58,395 bases of DNA, taken from positions 1 to 58,395 of the forward strand of contig QEUQ01000008.1 in the NCBI GenBank assembly GCA_003577105.1. Reading direction: 5' to 3'. The DNA is from Acidobacteriota bacterium. GTDB taxonomy: Bacteria; Actinomycetota; Acidimicrobiia; ATN3. Below, in pieces: positions 25,385 through 34,054 of the stretch (the first letter of the stretch is position 1; every line of letters starts with the position of its first letter). The notes under the pieces were generated by a model. It did not search any database, had not been told where the DNA came from, and saw only the letters and a program-made list of their open reading frames with translations. Position numbers and translations under genes: made by a program.

Positions 25385-26440
25385 TCATGCCGGATAGACG
25401 CTTACTTCGGTCGCCTTGACTCCGGCCCAGACATCCTTGCCCTCATGCAAACCGAGCTCTGCCACAGCTGCCGCCGTTACCTCCGCAACCAGGGGGAGGA
25501 CCCCGCCAACGTGAACTCGAACTCGATCACCAAGCGCCTCGATACCGTCGATTCGGCCCGGCCATAGATTGCGCTGACTGCCAGCTGGCTTCGTGACGTA
25601 GAGCGAGACGGCGTCTGGGTGAATGAGCGCGAAGACTTCCCCCTCAGCCTTGTCTGCAATCACGATTTCGCCTTGGGTGTCAGTGAGGGCGATCGAGTTC
25701 GCCGCCGCCGATCCTCTGTACAGATTCAAACCCGCGAGGTCCGCGACGTAGCGAGAGCGCGGCCTTCGGGTGATTTCCTCGACTGTTCCCGTCTGCGCGA
25801 CCGCCCCCGACTCGAGCACGACTACCCGCGTAGCGAGCGTCAGAGCGTCAACGGGGTCATGGGTGACCAGCAGCGTGGCTCCACCAAATTCGCTCAGGTG
25901 CCTTAGCAAGTCTCGTCGAACTGACACTCTGCTCGCCGCGTCAAGGGCCGAAAGCGGCTCGTCGAGCATGAGCAGTCTCGGTGCCGTGACAAGAGCCCTC
26001 GCCAGGGCAACCTTCTGCGCCTGCCCACCCGAGAGCTCGGCCGGCCTGGCGCCGGACTTCTCGGCAATGTCGAAACGCCCCAGCCATTCATTCGCCCGAT
26101 CACGAGCGTCTGCCTTCGCCACACCGCGCGCTCTGAGTCCAAATGCCACATTGTCCAGAACCGACATGTGCGGGAAGAGCAGGTAGTCCTGGAAAACGAG
26201 GGCCACGGGTCGCTGCGACGGAAGCAGAAACTGCTTCTTCTGCGGATCATCTAGGCACTTGTCGTCAACCGTGATCATCCCTCCGTCTAGAGGGATGAGC
26301 CCCGCAAGCACTTTCAAGAAAGTCGTCTTGCCTGAGCCATTGGGTCCGAGGAGCGCCACGACCTCGCCATCGCTCAGCTCTGTCTCGACGGCAAGCCGAA
26401 AATCGCCGCGGGCGACTTCGATCCTGGCCTCAACGGTCAT
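25385..26440 (-). CDS. modC: molybdate ABC transporter ATP-binding protein
   Basis: 351 residues from ATG 26440, overlapping the modB stop by four bases; the longer frame to 26701 is antisense to nothing useful and is rejected. Walker A GPNGSGKTT, Q-loop VFQDYLLFPH, ABC signature ELSGGQAQK, Walker B LLMLDEPLSALD, H-loop THD. A C-terminal domain of ~110 residues looks like a regulatory TOBE domain (ALIHPDAVSLYVTKP). Last gene of the mod operon; converges on the histidine kinase with a 51-bp gap. Confidence 0.92.
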   Translation of the reverse strand: MTVEARIEVARGDFRLAVETELSDGEVVALLGPNGSGKTTFLKVLAGLIPLDGGMITVDDKCLDDPQKKQFLLPSQRPVALVFQDYLLFPHMSVLDNVAFGLRARGVAKADARDRANEWLGRFDIAEKSGARPAELSGGQAQKVALARALVTAPRLLMLDEPLSALDAASRVSVRRDLLRHLSEFGGATLLVTHDPVDALTLATRVVVLESGAVAQTGTVEEITRRPRSRYVADLAGLNLYRGSAAANSIALTDTQGEIVIADKAEGEVFALIHPDAVSLYVTKPAGSQRNLWPGRIDGIEALGDRVRVHVGGVLPLVAEVTAAAVAELGLHEGKDVWAGVKATEVSVYPA

Positions 26441-27234
26441 GCTTCGCCCATCCATCTTTCGCGAAGCAAGACAATCACTGCTAGCGCCGCCAGCAAGAGC
26501 ACGAGACTCAGTGCTATCGCAGCGTCTGGCCGTGAGTCGAGGAAAAGATAGACCGCAAGGGGCAGCGTCTGAGTGCGCCCTTCGACGTTTCCCGCGAAGG
26601 TGATTGTCGCCCCGAACTCGCCCAGCGCCCGTGCCCACGCAAGAACTCCACCGGCGACGACCGAGGGGGCGACCAGCGGAAGAGTGACGTGGCGAAAGCA
26701 ATGCCAGCGGCTAGCTCCCAGCGTTGCGGCGACCTCCTCGTAGCGAGAGTCCACGGCGCGCAACCCCGCTTCGACGGTAATGACGAAGAACGGAAGCGCC
26801 ACAAAGGTCTCAGCCAATACTGCTCCCGCCGTGGAGTAGGTGAGCTGGATTCCGGCCCACTCATAGAGAAGTGAGCCCGCCAGTCCTCGGCGGCTGAAAG
26901 CCGTTAGCAAGGCCACTCCCCCGACGACCGGTGGAAGGACGAGAGGGAGCAGGACTAGACCGCGGATGAGCGGCCGCGCTCGAAAACGAACCCGGGCGAG
27001 CACCCACGCCAGGGGAAAGCCGAGGACTATTGAGAAGCCGGCGGCGGCAACTGAGCAGATCAGCGAGAGGCGAAATGCCGAAAGCGATTCGGCCGACGTG
27101 AGGTCGCGTCCGAGCGTTGACCAGGAGGCCCGGCCGATGAGTCCAAGTAGCGGCAGAGCGAAAAAGACCGCCGCGATGCCTGCCATGACGAGAAGTGCCC
27201 ATGAAGGCCGCTGCCCGGCTCGTCTCTTACTCAT
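26437..27234 (-). CDS. modB: molybdate ABC transporter permease
   Basis: 265 residues, about five to six membrane helices, with the EAA loop EVAATLGASRWHCFRHVTLP that docks on the ATPase. Highly similar in layout to ModB/CysT permeases; the neighbour modA and TOBE regulator point to molybdate (or tungstate). Overlaps modA by four bases and modC by four bases. Confidence 0.93.
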   Translation of the reverse strand: MSKRRAGQRPSWALLVMAGIAAVFFALPLLGLIGRASWSTLGRDLTSAESLSAFRLSLICSVAAAGFSIVLGFPLAWVLARVRFRARPLIRGLVLLPLVLPPVVGGVALLTAFSRRGLAGSLLYEWAGIQLTYSTAGAVLAETFVALPFFVITVEAGLRAVDSRYEEVAATLGASRWHCFRHVTLPLVAPSVVAGGVLAWARALGEFGATITFAGNVEGRTQTLPLAVYLFLDSRPDAAIALSLVLLLAALAVIVLLRERWMGEA

Positions 27235-28028
27235 GCGGGATCCATGAATCCTGCGGAGCGAAGCACTGCCTGGCCTTCGCCGCTCAAGACGTACTCTACG
27301 AACGTCTCAGCCGCAGCGCCGTTCCTAGCCCTCTTTAGCACCGCAATCGTGTAGATCGCGATCTGGTTGTACTTCTCCGGGATTGACACCACATCCAGTC
27401 CCGGAATCGTGCTGTCAGTCGCAAAGATGATTCCGACATCGGCGTCTCCCACCGCAACAGCGTTCGCTACGGCTCTGGAATCTTTGGCTCTGGTGATTTT
27501 CGATGCGGGAACGTTCACCCCCGCGGAGGCAAGGCTCTTCTCCGCGTACTTGCCAACCGGAACCTCCTTGCCCCCGAGGGCAACGATGCCGGCACTTGCC
27601 AGGTCTTCCAGTCCTTTTACGCCTCTTGGGTTACCCCTCTTCACGGCTATTGCAAGTTGATTGCGAGCGAATGGGTGCGGCTCACCCTTGATTAGTCCTT
27701 CACCCACCAAGCGCTGCATGCTGTCAGAGTCGGCGGCTGCGAAAACGTCTGCCGGCGCTCCGCCCCTGATCTGGCTCGCCAGCGCTGCGGACGAATCAAA
27801 GCTGAACCTCACCGCGGCGGCGTTGCCCGTCGCAGCGACAAACCCGCTGCCGATCTCGTTGAGCGGACCCGTCAGCGAGGCCGCGGCAGCGATCATGAGT
27901 GGTTCGTTGCGCCCTCGCGATCCCTCGACGCTGGATTCGTCGTCGCTCTGATTGCCTGCGCATGCCGCGGCCAAGAGCACCCCGAGAGCGAGCAGCACCG
28001 CTGTGAAGCCTCTAGGTCGTCGCCTCAT
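27231..28028 (-). CDS. modA: molybdate ABC transporter substrate-binding lipoprotein
   Basis: 265 residues from ATG 28028. The signal ends at LAAAC. The mature protein has the ModA pattern: IAAAASLTGPLNEIG, FDSSAALASQIRGGAPADVF, and GDADVGIIFATD. The Ser/Ala residues of the first two loops line the oxyanion pocket. It starts 19 bp after the TOBE-regulator stop, so all four genes probably form one transcript. Confidence 0.94.
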   Translation of the reverse strand: MRRRPRGFTAVLLALGVLLAAACAGNQSDDESSVEGSRGRNEPLMIAAAASLTGPLNEIGSGFVAATGNAAAVRFSFDSSAALASQIRGGAPADVFAAADSDSMQRLVGEGLIKGEPHPFARNQLAIAVKRGNPRGVKGLEDLASAGIVALGGKEVPVGKYAEKSLASAGVNVPASKITRAKDSRAVANAVAVGDADVGIIFATDSTIPGLDVVSIPEKYNQIAIYTIAVLKRARNGAAAETFVEYVLSGEGQAVLRSAGFMDPA

Positions 28029-28047
28029 GGCCGTGGCGCGCCCGGAG

Positions 28048-28446
28048 CTAGCCGGGCACAACCTCGACGACAACATTGGTCGACTTGACCGCTGCGGTCG
28101 CCAACTTGCCGGGCTCGAGCTCCAGTTCATCGGCCGCCTCGCGAGTCATCAGCGAGACGATCCGGTATGGCCGGGCGTAGATCTCGACCAGCGCTGTCAC
28201 CTTGTCACGCTCGACCCTTGTGACGATGCCGGTGAATCGGTTGCGGGCCGACTGACCGAATATCGCCTTTGGCTCATATGCGGCTGGGTAATCGGCTAGG
28301 AAGCGGGCGAGGTCCTTGCCGTCTACCTTGCGATTGCCGCTCCTGTCTCGCCTGGACTTCAGCCTGCCGTCGTCACACCATCTGCGAACAGAGTCTGAGC
28401 TCACGCCGAGAAGTTCTGCAATCTGACTTGATCCGTAAGTCGCCAT
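28048..28446 (-). CDS. HTH (excisionase/MerR-like) + TOBE molybdate-responsive regulator
   Basis: 132 residues from ATG 28446; the frame extending to 28509 lacks a better start. Residues ~3-50 are a MerR/excisionase-type helix-turn-helix (SSQIAELLGVSSDSVRRWCD, then GNRKVDGKDLARFL). Residues ~64-130 are a single TOBE/Mop domain (RNRFTGIVTRVERDKVTALV) of the kind that binds molybdate or tungstate oxyanions. It therefore looks like a one-component sensor controlling the mod genes it leads. Known actinobacterial architecture; DNA target not proven. Confidence 0.85.
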   Translation of the reverse strand: MATYGSSQIAELLGVSSDSVRRWCDDGRLKSRRDRSGNRKVDGKDLARFLADYPAAYEPKAIFGQSARNRFTGIVTRVERDKVTALVEIYARPYRIVSLMTREAADELELEPGKLATAAVKSTNVVVEVVPG

Positions 28447-28455
28447 TGCCGGTAG

Positions 28456-28489
28456 ATTACCTATTTTACGATTGTATTTGCAAGGTATT
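28456..28489. promoter_or_regulatory. AT-rich inverted repeat upstream of the mod operon, candidate operator
   Basis: ATTACCT (28456-28462) and AGGTATT (28483-28489) are inverted copies with one mismatch, 20 bases apart, in an unusually AT-rich stretch directly upstream of the TOBE-regulator start. It is a reasonable place for autoregulation by that protein. Weak evidence. Confidence 0.35.
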
Positions 28490-28613
28490 ATGGCTGTCTT
28501 AGTTGGCACTTGCTATTGGTATTGCCAAGAGCCCGTGTTCGATGCGGCTCTCTTAGGAGTCGTGTCTCAGCCGGAATCCGGCGCCCGGTACGCCCCCGGC
28601 GCTGGAGTGTCAG

Positions 28614-29939
28614 CTAGATCTCTTGATCGGCAAGGCGTGCTGTTCGCAATGCGTGGTGCAGACCGACGGATATCGCGATCGCGCCGAAAATCCCGATTGC
28701 CCAGCGCAATCCGATGCCATCCATCAGCCAACTCATGACCATTGCCCCGACCGCTGCTGCCCCGGTGCTTGCGGAGACAACGATCGAGTTGACTCGACCG
28801 CTTGCGCCAGTGGGTGTATTGCGCTGGAGGCTCGCCTGGCTCGTTGTTGATGACAGCTCGAACGCTGCACCAATAACGGCAAACGTCGCTATGTCGTACC
28901 AGAAATTTCCGATGATCGAGCAGGCCATGAGGGCCAAGCCTCCGATTAAGACGGCGCTACCCATCAACCTCACCGCGCGTGCGCCTCGGTCGATCATTCG
29001 TCTAAGGGCAGGATTCGCAATGATGGCCCCGAGGCCCGCTGCGGCCCCCAGCGCTCCGACGGAATTGGCGCTTTCATTGTGGGCGGATGCTACTGCCGCG
29101 GCCAGGCGCTGCAGGGGGGTTACGAGCAGCCAAAACAGGATTGCCGAGTACAGCGCAATGCGCACCATGGGCACTTCGAGCGCTTGGCGGACCTTAGGGC
29201 GGGCTGCATCCGCCGCGGGCGATCCTTGCGCGGCACTCGGGTCTTCCGCGTCGCCTATCGCACCGTCGTCTTCGCGACTGCGACTGTGCTCGCGCAACCC
29301 CTCCTCCCCGGCATCATCCTCCGCAGAGTCTTCGCGAATGTGCTCACGCGATCTGTCCCACACCGCTCGGGGGAGCGTCGCGTAGATCACACCCGTCCCG
29401 ATCGCGGTCACAGCAACTACCCAGAAGGTGATCGCAATACCGACCCAGCCAATGAGCGCACCTCCGAGAATCGCTCCCACGGTGCGGGCCACGCTGTTTG
29501 GTATTGACGACTTGGTGATCGAATCGCGTTCGAGCTCGTCAGGCACTGAGGCGGTTAGCAGCCTCGATGCGAATGAGCTCGCGATCACCGTTGGAATCGA
29601 AGCAAGCGCAGCCATCGCGTAGACAACGACGGGCGTGATCCTTCCGTAGTGCGAAAGCGTCCCGAGAATGACACTCGGAACTGCCACTAGACCCCAGACA
29701 AACGTCGCGACAAGCCTCAGGTGCACACGGTCGATGAGCTGACCACCGAAGGGCGCGACAACAAGCCCGGGAATCATCATTGCGACCGCCAAGAACCCCA
29801 CTCCGGCAGCGGCATCTGTCAAGCGCATCACCAGCCAGCCGGCAGCGACGTTGGCAATCCACCTTCCCACAAGGGAGAACGCCTGACCCGCGACAACTCG
29901 CCGATATGGCGAGTAGCTGTACGGCGATTGCTTCAACAC
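28614..29939 (-). CDS. MFS transporter (MFS_3, EntS-like)
   Basis: 441 residues from TTG 29939, about 12 membrane helices. It begins with the MFS_3 pattern YRRVVAGQAFSLVGRWIANV and has the loop motif PFGGQLIDRVHLRLV. The long central loop (residues ~205-250) is highly charged. The family includes siderophore and multidrug exporters; no siderophore genes are nearby, so the substrate is open. Confidence 0.85.
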   Translation of the reverse strand: MLKQSPYSYSPYRRVVAGQAFSLVGRWIANVAAGWLVMRLTDAAAGVGFLAVAMMIPGLVVAPFGGQLIDRVHLRLVATFVWGLVAVPSVILGTLSHYGRITPVVVYAMAALASIPTVIASSFASRLLTASVPDELERDSITKSSIPNSVARTVGAILGGALIGWVGIAITFWVVAVTAIGTGVIYATLPRAVWDRSREHIREDSAEDDAGEEGLREHSRSREDDGAIGDAEDPSAAQGSPAADAARPKVRQALEVPMVRIALYSAILFWLLVTPLQRLAAAVASAHNESANSVGALGAAAGLGAIIANPALRRMIDRGARAVRLMGSAVLIGGLALMACSIIGNFWYDIATFAVIGAAFELSSTTSQASLQRNTPTGASGRVNSIVVSASTGAAAVGAMVMSWLMDGIGLRWAIGIFGAIAISVGLHHALRTARLADQEI

Positions 29940-30122
29940 GCTCCACCCACTTGCGGTCGGCCTTGTTTGGAAATCAATCGAGGGCTATTCGTGACCCCAG
30001 TTCAGAACGAGCGGGAGGGTAGCATGACGTGCACATTTGACACCGCTAGCCACGCTCCGATTGCCGCCTGAATAATCCGGGTCCAACGGGACCGAGCCGC
30101 CAACTCCCAGACGGAGACACTA

Positions 30123-30941
30123 ATGATCACAGAGCCAATGGAGCCGCCGACACTTGCCGGGCTCGACCTTGCGGTTGAGGGCAACCTCGGTCGCATGACC
30201 CTCAACCGCCCGGAAAAGCTGAATCCCCTCGCCACAGAGGTGCTGGCCGCAATTGCTGACGCCGCGGCCTGGTTTGACACCATCCGCGACGTCAAGGTTG
30301 TGGTTGTCGCCGGCGAAGGGCGAGCGTTCTCGGCGGGAGCCGACATATCCGGATTTGCCGGAGCCACCGACGACCTCTCTATCAGAGACAGGGCAGAGCT
30401 GGGCTCCAAAATGGCCGATTCGCTTGAAGCCATGCGAGCGGTCACAGTAGCCAAGATCCACGGATACTGCATTGGCGGAGCTGTCGTCCTCGCATCTGCC
30501 TGTGATTTCCGTGTCGCCGCAGAATCGACGAAGTTTTCCATCCCTGAAGTCGACCTGGGTATCCCCCTCACATGGGGAGGCATCCCCAGACTGATTAGGG
30601 AAATCGGTGCACCGGCAACTCGAGACCTCGTAATGACGTGCCGGCAGTTTGGGGCTGGCGAAGCAGAGCGACTCGGGCTGATACAGCGTGTAGTGCCAGA
30701 CGACTCTCTGGACGACGAAGTTGAAGCGCTGGCTCAGGTTCTCCTGTGGAAGGCGGCACTGCCCCTGCTTGCCACCAAGCGAAATGTTGACGCTGTCACC
30801 TCGACGATGATTGGCCGTGACCGTACCTGGGCTGATGCGGATTCCATTGTCTCCGCATATCAAGACGACGAGTCCCGCCAGGCTGCTTACAAGTACGTCG
30901 CCGCTCTAGCCGACAAGCGGAAAGGTGACGCCGGTTCCTAG
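30123..30941 (+). CDS. enoyl-CoA hydratase/isomerase-family protein
   Basis: 272-residue crotonase-fold protein. The CoA/oxyanion loop is present (AFSAGADISGF, and IHGYCIGGA). Of the two glutamates used by classical hydratases, the second is present (SIPEVDLGI) but the first, normally in GGGxE, is replaced (GGAVVL). It may be an isomerase, hydrolase or other crotonase activity rather than a 2-enoyl-CoA hydratase. Monocistronic, ATG at 30123. Confidence 0.85.
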   Translation: MITEPMEPPTLAGLDLAVEGNLGRMTLNRPEKLNPLATEVLAAIADAAAWFDTIRDVKVVVVAGEGRAFSAGADISGFAGATDDLSIRDRAELGSKMADSLEAMRAVTVAKIHGYCIGGAVVLASACDFRVAAESTKFSIPEVDLGIPLTWGGIPRLIREIGAPATRDLVMTCRQFGAGEAERLGLIQRVVPDDSLDDEVEALAQVLLWKAALPLLATKRNVDAVTSTMIGRDRTWADADSIVSAYQDDESRQAAYKYVAALADKRKGDAGS

Positions 30942-31052
30942 CGGCGGGCACGGAGCCGCTCGGCAGGTACCGTCCGGGCATGAAGAGCTTCTGGTCGACC
31001 GCGAGACTCTGCGGTGCTGATTCTGGGTGGCATTGAGCCGGTTTCAAGATTG

Positions 31053-31125
31053 TGGCTAGGGGCAGAATCGAACTGCCGACCCTCGGTTTTTCAGACCGAT
31101 GCTCTTCCAACTGAGCTACCTAGCC
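31053..31125 (-). tRNA. tRNA-Phe (anticodon GAA)
   Basis: Minus-strand cloverleaf: acceptor GGCTAGG/CCTAGCC, D-arm GCTC...GAGC, anticodon loop CTGAAAA, T-loop TTCGATT, discriminator A; CCA not encoded. First of three tRNA genes in a row. Confidence 0.95.
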
Positions 31126-31137
31126 CGGAAAACTTGG

Positions 31138-31212
31138 CGGGGACGACGGGATTTGAACCCGCGACCTCCGGCTTGACAGGCCGGCGTGCACTCCAAACTG
31201 CACCACGCCCCC
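31138..31212 (-). tRNA. tRNA-Asp (anticodon GTC)
   Basis: Acceptor GGGGGCG/CGTCCCC (one G-T pair), anticodon loop CTGTCAA, T-arm CGGG-TTCAAAT-CCCG, discriminator G. Twelve bases from tRNA-Phe; probably one transcript. Confidence 0.95.
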
Positions 31213-31215
31213 AAG

Positions 31216-31288
31216 TGCCCCCGGGGGAATTCGAATCCCCGTTACCGCCTTGAAAGGGCGGCGTCCTGGGCCGCTGGACGACGGGGGC
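31216..31288 (-). tRNA. tRNA-Glu (anticodon TTC)
   Basis: Acceptor GCCCCCG/CGGGGGC, anticodon loop CTTTCAA, T-loop TTCGAAT, discriminator A. Three bases from tRNA-Asp, so processed from a common precursor. The Glu-Asp-Phe order is common in actinobacteria. Confidence 0.95.
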
Positions 31289-31434
31289 AAGATTCCGAAC
31301 GATTCCGAGAGCGGCCGGGACGCGTTACTGCACAACTGCCCAGGCTGTCACCCAGGTGGTGGGGCGCAGAACTCCCCGGCGTCGAGGATCATCCCGACCA
31401 GCGGCGGCAAAGCCTACCACGCTGCCCCATCGGC

Positions 31435-31782
31435 CTAAGCGGGAGTATTCGAATCCTTAGAGCGGCCAGCTGCGCCGAGCTTGTACATGACGATCATCGC
31501 AATCACATACAGGGGAATGAGAATTAGCCACCAGATCGTGAAGCTGGCCGGCTTGGGCAAAGGCTGTACCGCCTCATCGCACTTGCACGGTGTAGGTGTG
31601 CGAGTCGTGCGGGTGCCCGTCGGCGAAGGTTGAACCGGGGGGCTCGGGGTGTATTCAGGTTCCGATATGGGCTGCCCATCGGGTCCGGTAGCAGGCGGTG
31701 GCGTCACCTGGGCGGCCGCGAGCGGCACTATGAGAACTAGTGCAAGACTCGCCAATAACGTGACAAGCATGAGGCGTCTCAT
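31435..31782 (-). CDS. small envelope protein: signal peptide, Pro/Thr linker, C-terminal membrane helix
   Basis: 115 residues from ATG 31782. N-terminal signal (LMLVTLLASLALVLIVPLAA), a Pro/Thr-rich extracytoplasmic segment with a CKC pair, and a C-terminal helix (FTIWWLILIPLYVIAMIVMY) with a short basic tail. No family recognised. The layout is that of a type I membrane protein displayed outside. Confidence 0.65.
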   Translation of the reverse strand: MRRLMLVTLLASLALVLIVPLAAAQVTPPPATGPDGQPISEPEYTPSPPVQPSPTGTRTTRTPTPCKCDEAVQPLPKPASFTIWWLILIPLYVIAMIVMYKLGAAGRSKDSNTPA

Positions 31783-31891
31783 GGTTGCTCTTTTCCCGAG
31801 GAGTGCATTCTCGTAGCGCACGCGGCTCCGAACCGCTTAACCCTAAGGGATTAACGCTGCTCCGTGCCGAGGCTTGCACCCATTCTCGATC

Positions 31892-31900
31892 TGTGGACAA
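31892..31900 (-). promoter_or_regulatory. DnaA box (perfect TTGTCCACA on minus strand)
   Basis: TGTGGACAA on the plus strand, inside the 14-base word CTGTGGACAATCCC that recurs 54 bp away. TTGTCCACA is a standard actinobacterial DnaA box. Confidence 0.6.
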
Positions 31901-31945
31901 TCCCATCTGTACCCATGCTTATCTGCATGAACACAGAACCGCCTC

Positions 31946-31954
31946 TGTGGACAA
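31946..31954 (-). promoter_or_regulatory. DnaA box (perfect TTGTCCACA on minus strand), second copy
   Basis: Same orientation and same flanking word as the box at 31892-31900, 54 bp apart (about five helical turns). Confidence 0.6.
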
Positions 31955-32013
31955 TCCCCCGCGAATCGATATCGTAAGCAAAGCAGGCACTCTGTGGGTG
32001 GATTAAGGCGCAT

Positions 32014-32373
32014 CTACCTGCGCGGGGCGCCACCGCGCCCTGGGAGCGTCGTCGAGTCGTCGAAAGCAAAATAGGCGGTCGCACAGAGGCCCGCGGCCAG
32101 TGCTATTGGTATAAGCCATTTCCTGTAATCGATCCCAACCTGCACATCCACCTGATTGAAGTCGGCCGTCACCGGACATCCGCTCCGCTGGGTCTTTTCG
32201 TCCAATCTGAGATCGGTAGCCGACGGCGGCAGCAACAAGAAGCCGTAACCAATGCCGACACGTGCATCGCAAACAGGCGGAATCCGGATGCTTGCCGTCC
32301 ACGGTGGAAACAGGATCATGAGTGCTATGAGCCCCAGCCCCGCGGCAAGGACGATTTTCTGCCGGGTGTTCAT
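32014..32373 (-). CDS. small two-helix membrane protein
   Basis: 119 residues from ATG 32373. An N-terminal helix (IVLAAGLGLIALMILFPPW) and a second helix (WLIPIALAAGLCATAYFAF) flank a ~60-residue outside loop with two cysteines. It ends in a basic tail. No family recognised; I infer it is real from the clean membrane topology and intact start. Confidence 0.6.
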   Translation of the reverse strand: MNTRQKIVLAAGLGLIALMILFPPWTASIRIPPVCDARVGIGYGFLLLPPSATDLRLDEKTQRSGCPVTADFNQVDVQVGIDYRKWLIPIALAAGLCATAYFAFDDSTTLPGRGGAPRR

Positions 32374-32518
32374 GGCATTTACCTTCGGGGAGCTAGTCGC
32401 GCCGCGTGGTTGACTTGGGTGGCCGTGCCGCAGGCCGGATAGATACTCGCGTATCGGAAGGCCGTCTCGCTGCCATTAGGATGTCGCCACCCCACTAGTC
32501 GCCACACCCGAAGGTACA

Positions 32519-34054
32519 TTGATGAGCTTCTGGCTCTGGCCCGTTCTGTTGGTCGCCGCGGCGCTTTTCGCGCTCGCTCTATTCGATCTTCTGCAGAAGA
32601 GGCACTCGCTCCTGCGCAACTTCCCTCTGGTGGCACACCTTCGTTACATGCTCGAGGCGATCGGCCCGGAACTTCGCCAGTACATAGTGACCAGCAACGA
32701 CGAGGACCTTCCGTTCAGCAGAGACCAGCGCCGCTGGATCTACTCCACCGCCAAGGGTGAGAACCCGTACTTCGGATTCGGATCAGACAATGACATTGAG
32801 CGGACCCCGAACTACCTGATTATCAAGCAGGCCTCATTTCCTCTTGATCTCCACGACGACTCAGGGCCCGGCAGCCCTCCAGACTTCGAGCTGCCCCCGG
32901 CTAAGGTTCTCGGCCGAAGCCGCGGGAGAAACAAGGCCTTTCGCCCCGAATCTGCCATCAACATCTCGGGCTTGAGTTTTGGGGCGCTCAGTCTCCGGGC
33001 AATCGAGGCGGTCAATCGGGGGGCGGCGATTGTCGGCTGCTGGCAAAACACTGGCGAAGGGGCAATCACCAGTGCCCACCGCTTCGGCGGCAAGCTGGTA
33101 TTCCAGATTGGCACCGGCTATTTCGGCTGCCGCGACTCCGCCGGCAACTTCAGCCTTTCGCGCCTCGTCGACGAGGTTGCGCAGCACGACGTCGTGGCGA
33201 TCGAGATCAAGCTCAGCCAGGGCGCCAAGCCCGGCATCGGTGGACTGCTCCCCGCCGCCAAGGTGAGCAAAGAAGTTGCTGCCGCCCGTGAGGTCGAACC
33301 GCACAAGGACTGCCTCAGCCCACCTCGTCACTCAGCTTTTGCCGACGCAGACTCAATGCTGGATTTCGTGGAAGAGATCGCTGATGCGACGGGATTGCCG
33401 GTCGGGATCAAGTCAGCTGTAGGGGAGATGGACTTCTGGAGGGACCTCGCCGACCTGATGACCCGTGGCGACCGTGGTGTTGATTTCATAGCTATCGACG
33501 GAGCCGAGGGGGGAACCGGGGCCGCACCGCTTGTCTTCAGTGACCACGTTTCGCTCCCTTTCAAGATCGGATTCCCCCGCGTCTACAAGGTGTTTGCTGA
33601 GCGGGGGCTGACTGATCAGATCACGTTTATTGGCTCGGGGCGCCTTGGCCTGCCGGAGTCGGCGCTTCTCGCATTTGCCTTCGGATGCGACATCGTCGCC
33701 GTGGGCCGCGAGGCGATGCTCGCGCTCGGATGCATTCAAGCCCAGCGCTGCCAGACAGACCGCTGCCCCACCGGTGTAACCACGAATTCGAAATGGCTGC
33801 AACGAGGGTTGGATCCTCAACACAAGGCTGAGCGCCTCGCGGACTACATAAGGGGATTGCGCAAGGAGCTGCTGCGCCTCAGTCGTGCGTGCGGCGTTGA
33901 GCACCCATCCCTTGTGAGTTTCGATCACATCGACTTCCTCGACGGGCACCTCAACGCCACGTCGGGCTGGGAATTCTTTGGATACCAGCGCGGGTGGGGC
34001 CTTCCCTCGGCAGAAAATGCTGCCGAGATTCGCGCGCTAATGACGTCAGCCTGA
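32519..34054 (+). CDS. FMN-binding glutamate-synthase-family protein (GltS domain 2-like)
   Basis: 511 residues: one N-terminal membrane helix (about 3-22), then the FMN-binding TIM barrel of glutamate synthase (GAEGGTGAAPLVFSD for FMN/substrate; SGRLGLPESALLAFAFGCD) and a cysteine cluster (GCIQAQRCQTDRCPTGV) resembling the 3Fe-4S site of GltB. It lacks the glutaminase and GXGXG domains, as in the stand-alone FMN_bind glutamate-synthase family. The membrane anchor suggests a redox role distinct from ammonia assimilation. Tail overlaps the thioesterase gene by nine bases. Confidence 0.87.
   Translation: MMSFWLWPVLLVAAALFALALFDLLQKRHSLLRNFPLVAHLRYMLEAIGPELRQYIVTSNDEDLPFSRDQRRWIYSTAKGENPYFGFGSDNDIERTPNYLIIKQASFPLDLHDDSGPGSPPDFELPPAKVLGRSRGRNKAFRPESAINISGLSFGALSLRAIEAVNRGAAIVGCWQNTGEGAITSAHRFGGKLVFQIGTGYFGCRDSAGNFSLSRLVDEVAQHDVVAIEIKLSQGAKPGIGGLLPAAKVSKEVAAAREVEPHKDCLSPPRHSAFADADSMLDFVEEIADATGLPVGIKSAVGEMDFWRDLADLMTRGDRGVDFIAIDGAEGGTGAAPLVFSDHVSLPFKIGFPRVYKVFAERGLTDQITFIGSGRLGLPESALLAFAFGCDIVAVGREAMLALGCIQAQRCQTDRCPTGVTTNSKWLQRGLDPQHKAERLADYIRGLRKELLRLSRACGVEHPSLVSFDHIDFLDGHLNATSGWEFFGYQRGWGLPSAENAAEIRALMTSA

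Larger units (their letters stand above)
31783..32013. other. intergenic region between two small leftward genes, with a DnaA-box pair
   Basis: No supported gene. It contains two perfect DnaA boxes (entries below) and an AT-richer stretch; overlapping open frames on both strands have no codon or domain support. It includes the promoter region of the small envelope-protein gene. Confidence 0.6.

Noticed and set aside
26441-26701. Extended N-terminus of ModC
   Set aside because: It overlaps modB coding sequence on the same strand in another frame; ATG 26440 gives the normal family start.
31014-31253. Rightward open frame containing the motif GTTGFEPATSG
   Set aside because: This is the usual artefact of translating tRNA T-arms; the region is three tRNA genes on the minus strand.
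31851-32084. Leftward frame over the DnaA-box pair
   Set aside because: No domain or start signal, and it overlaps the end of the two-helix membrane gene.
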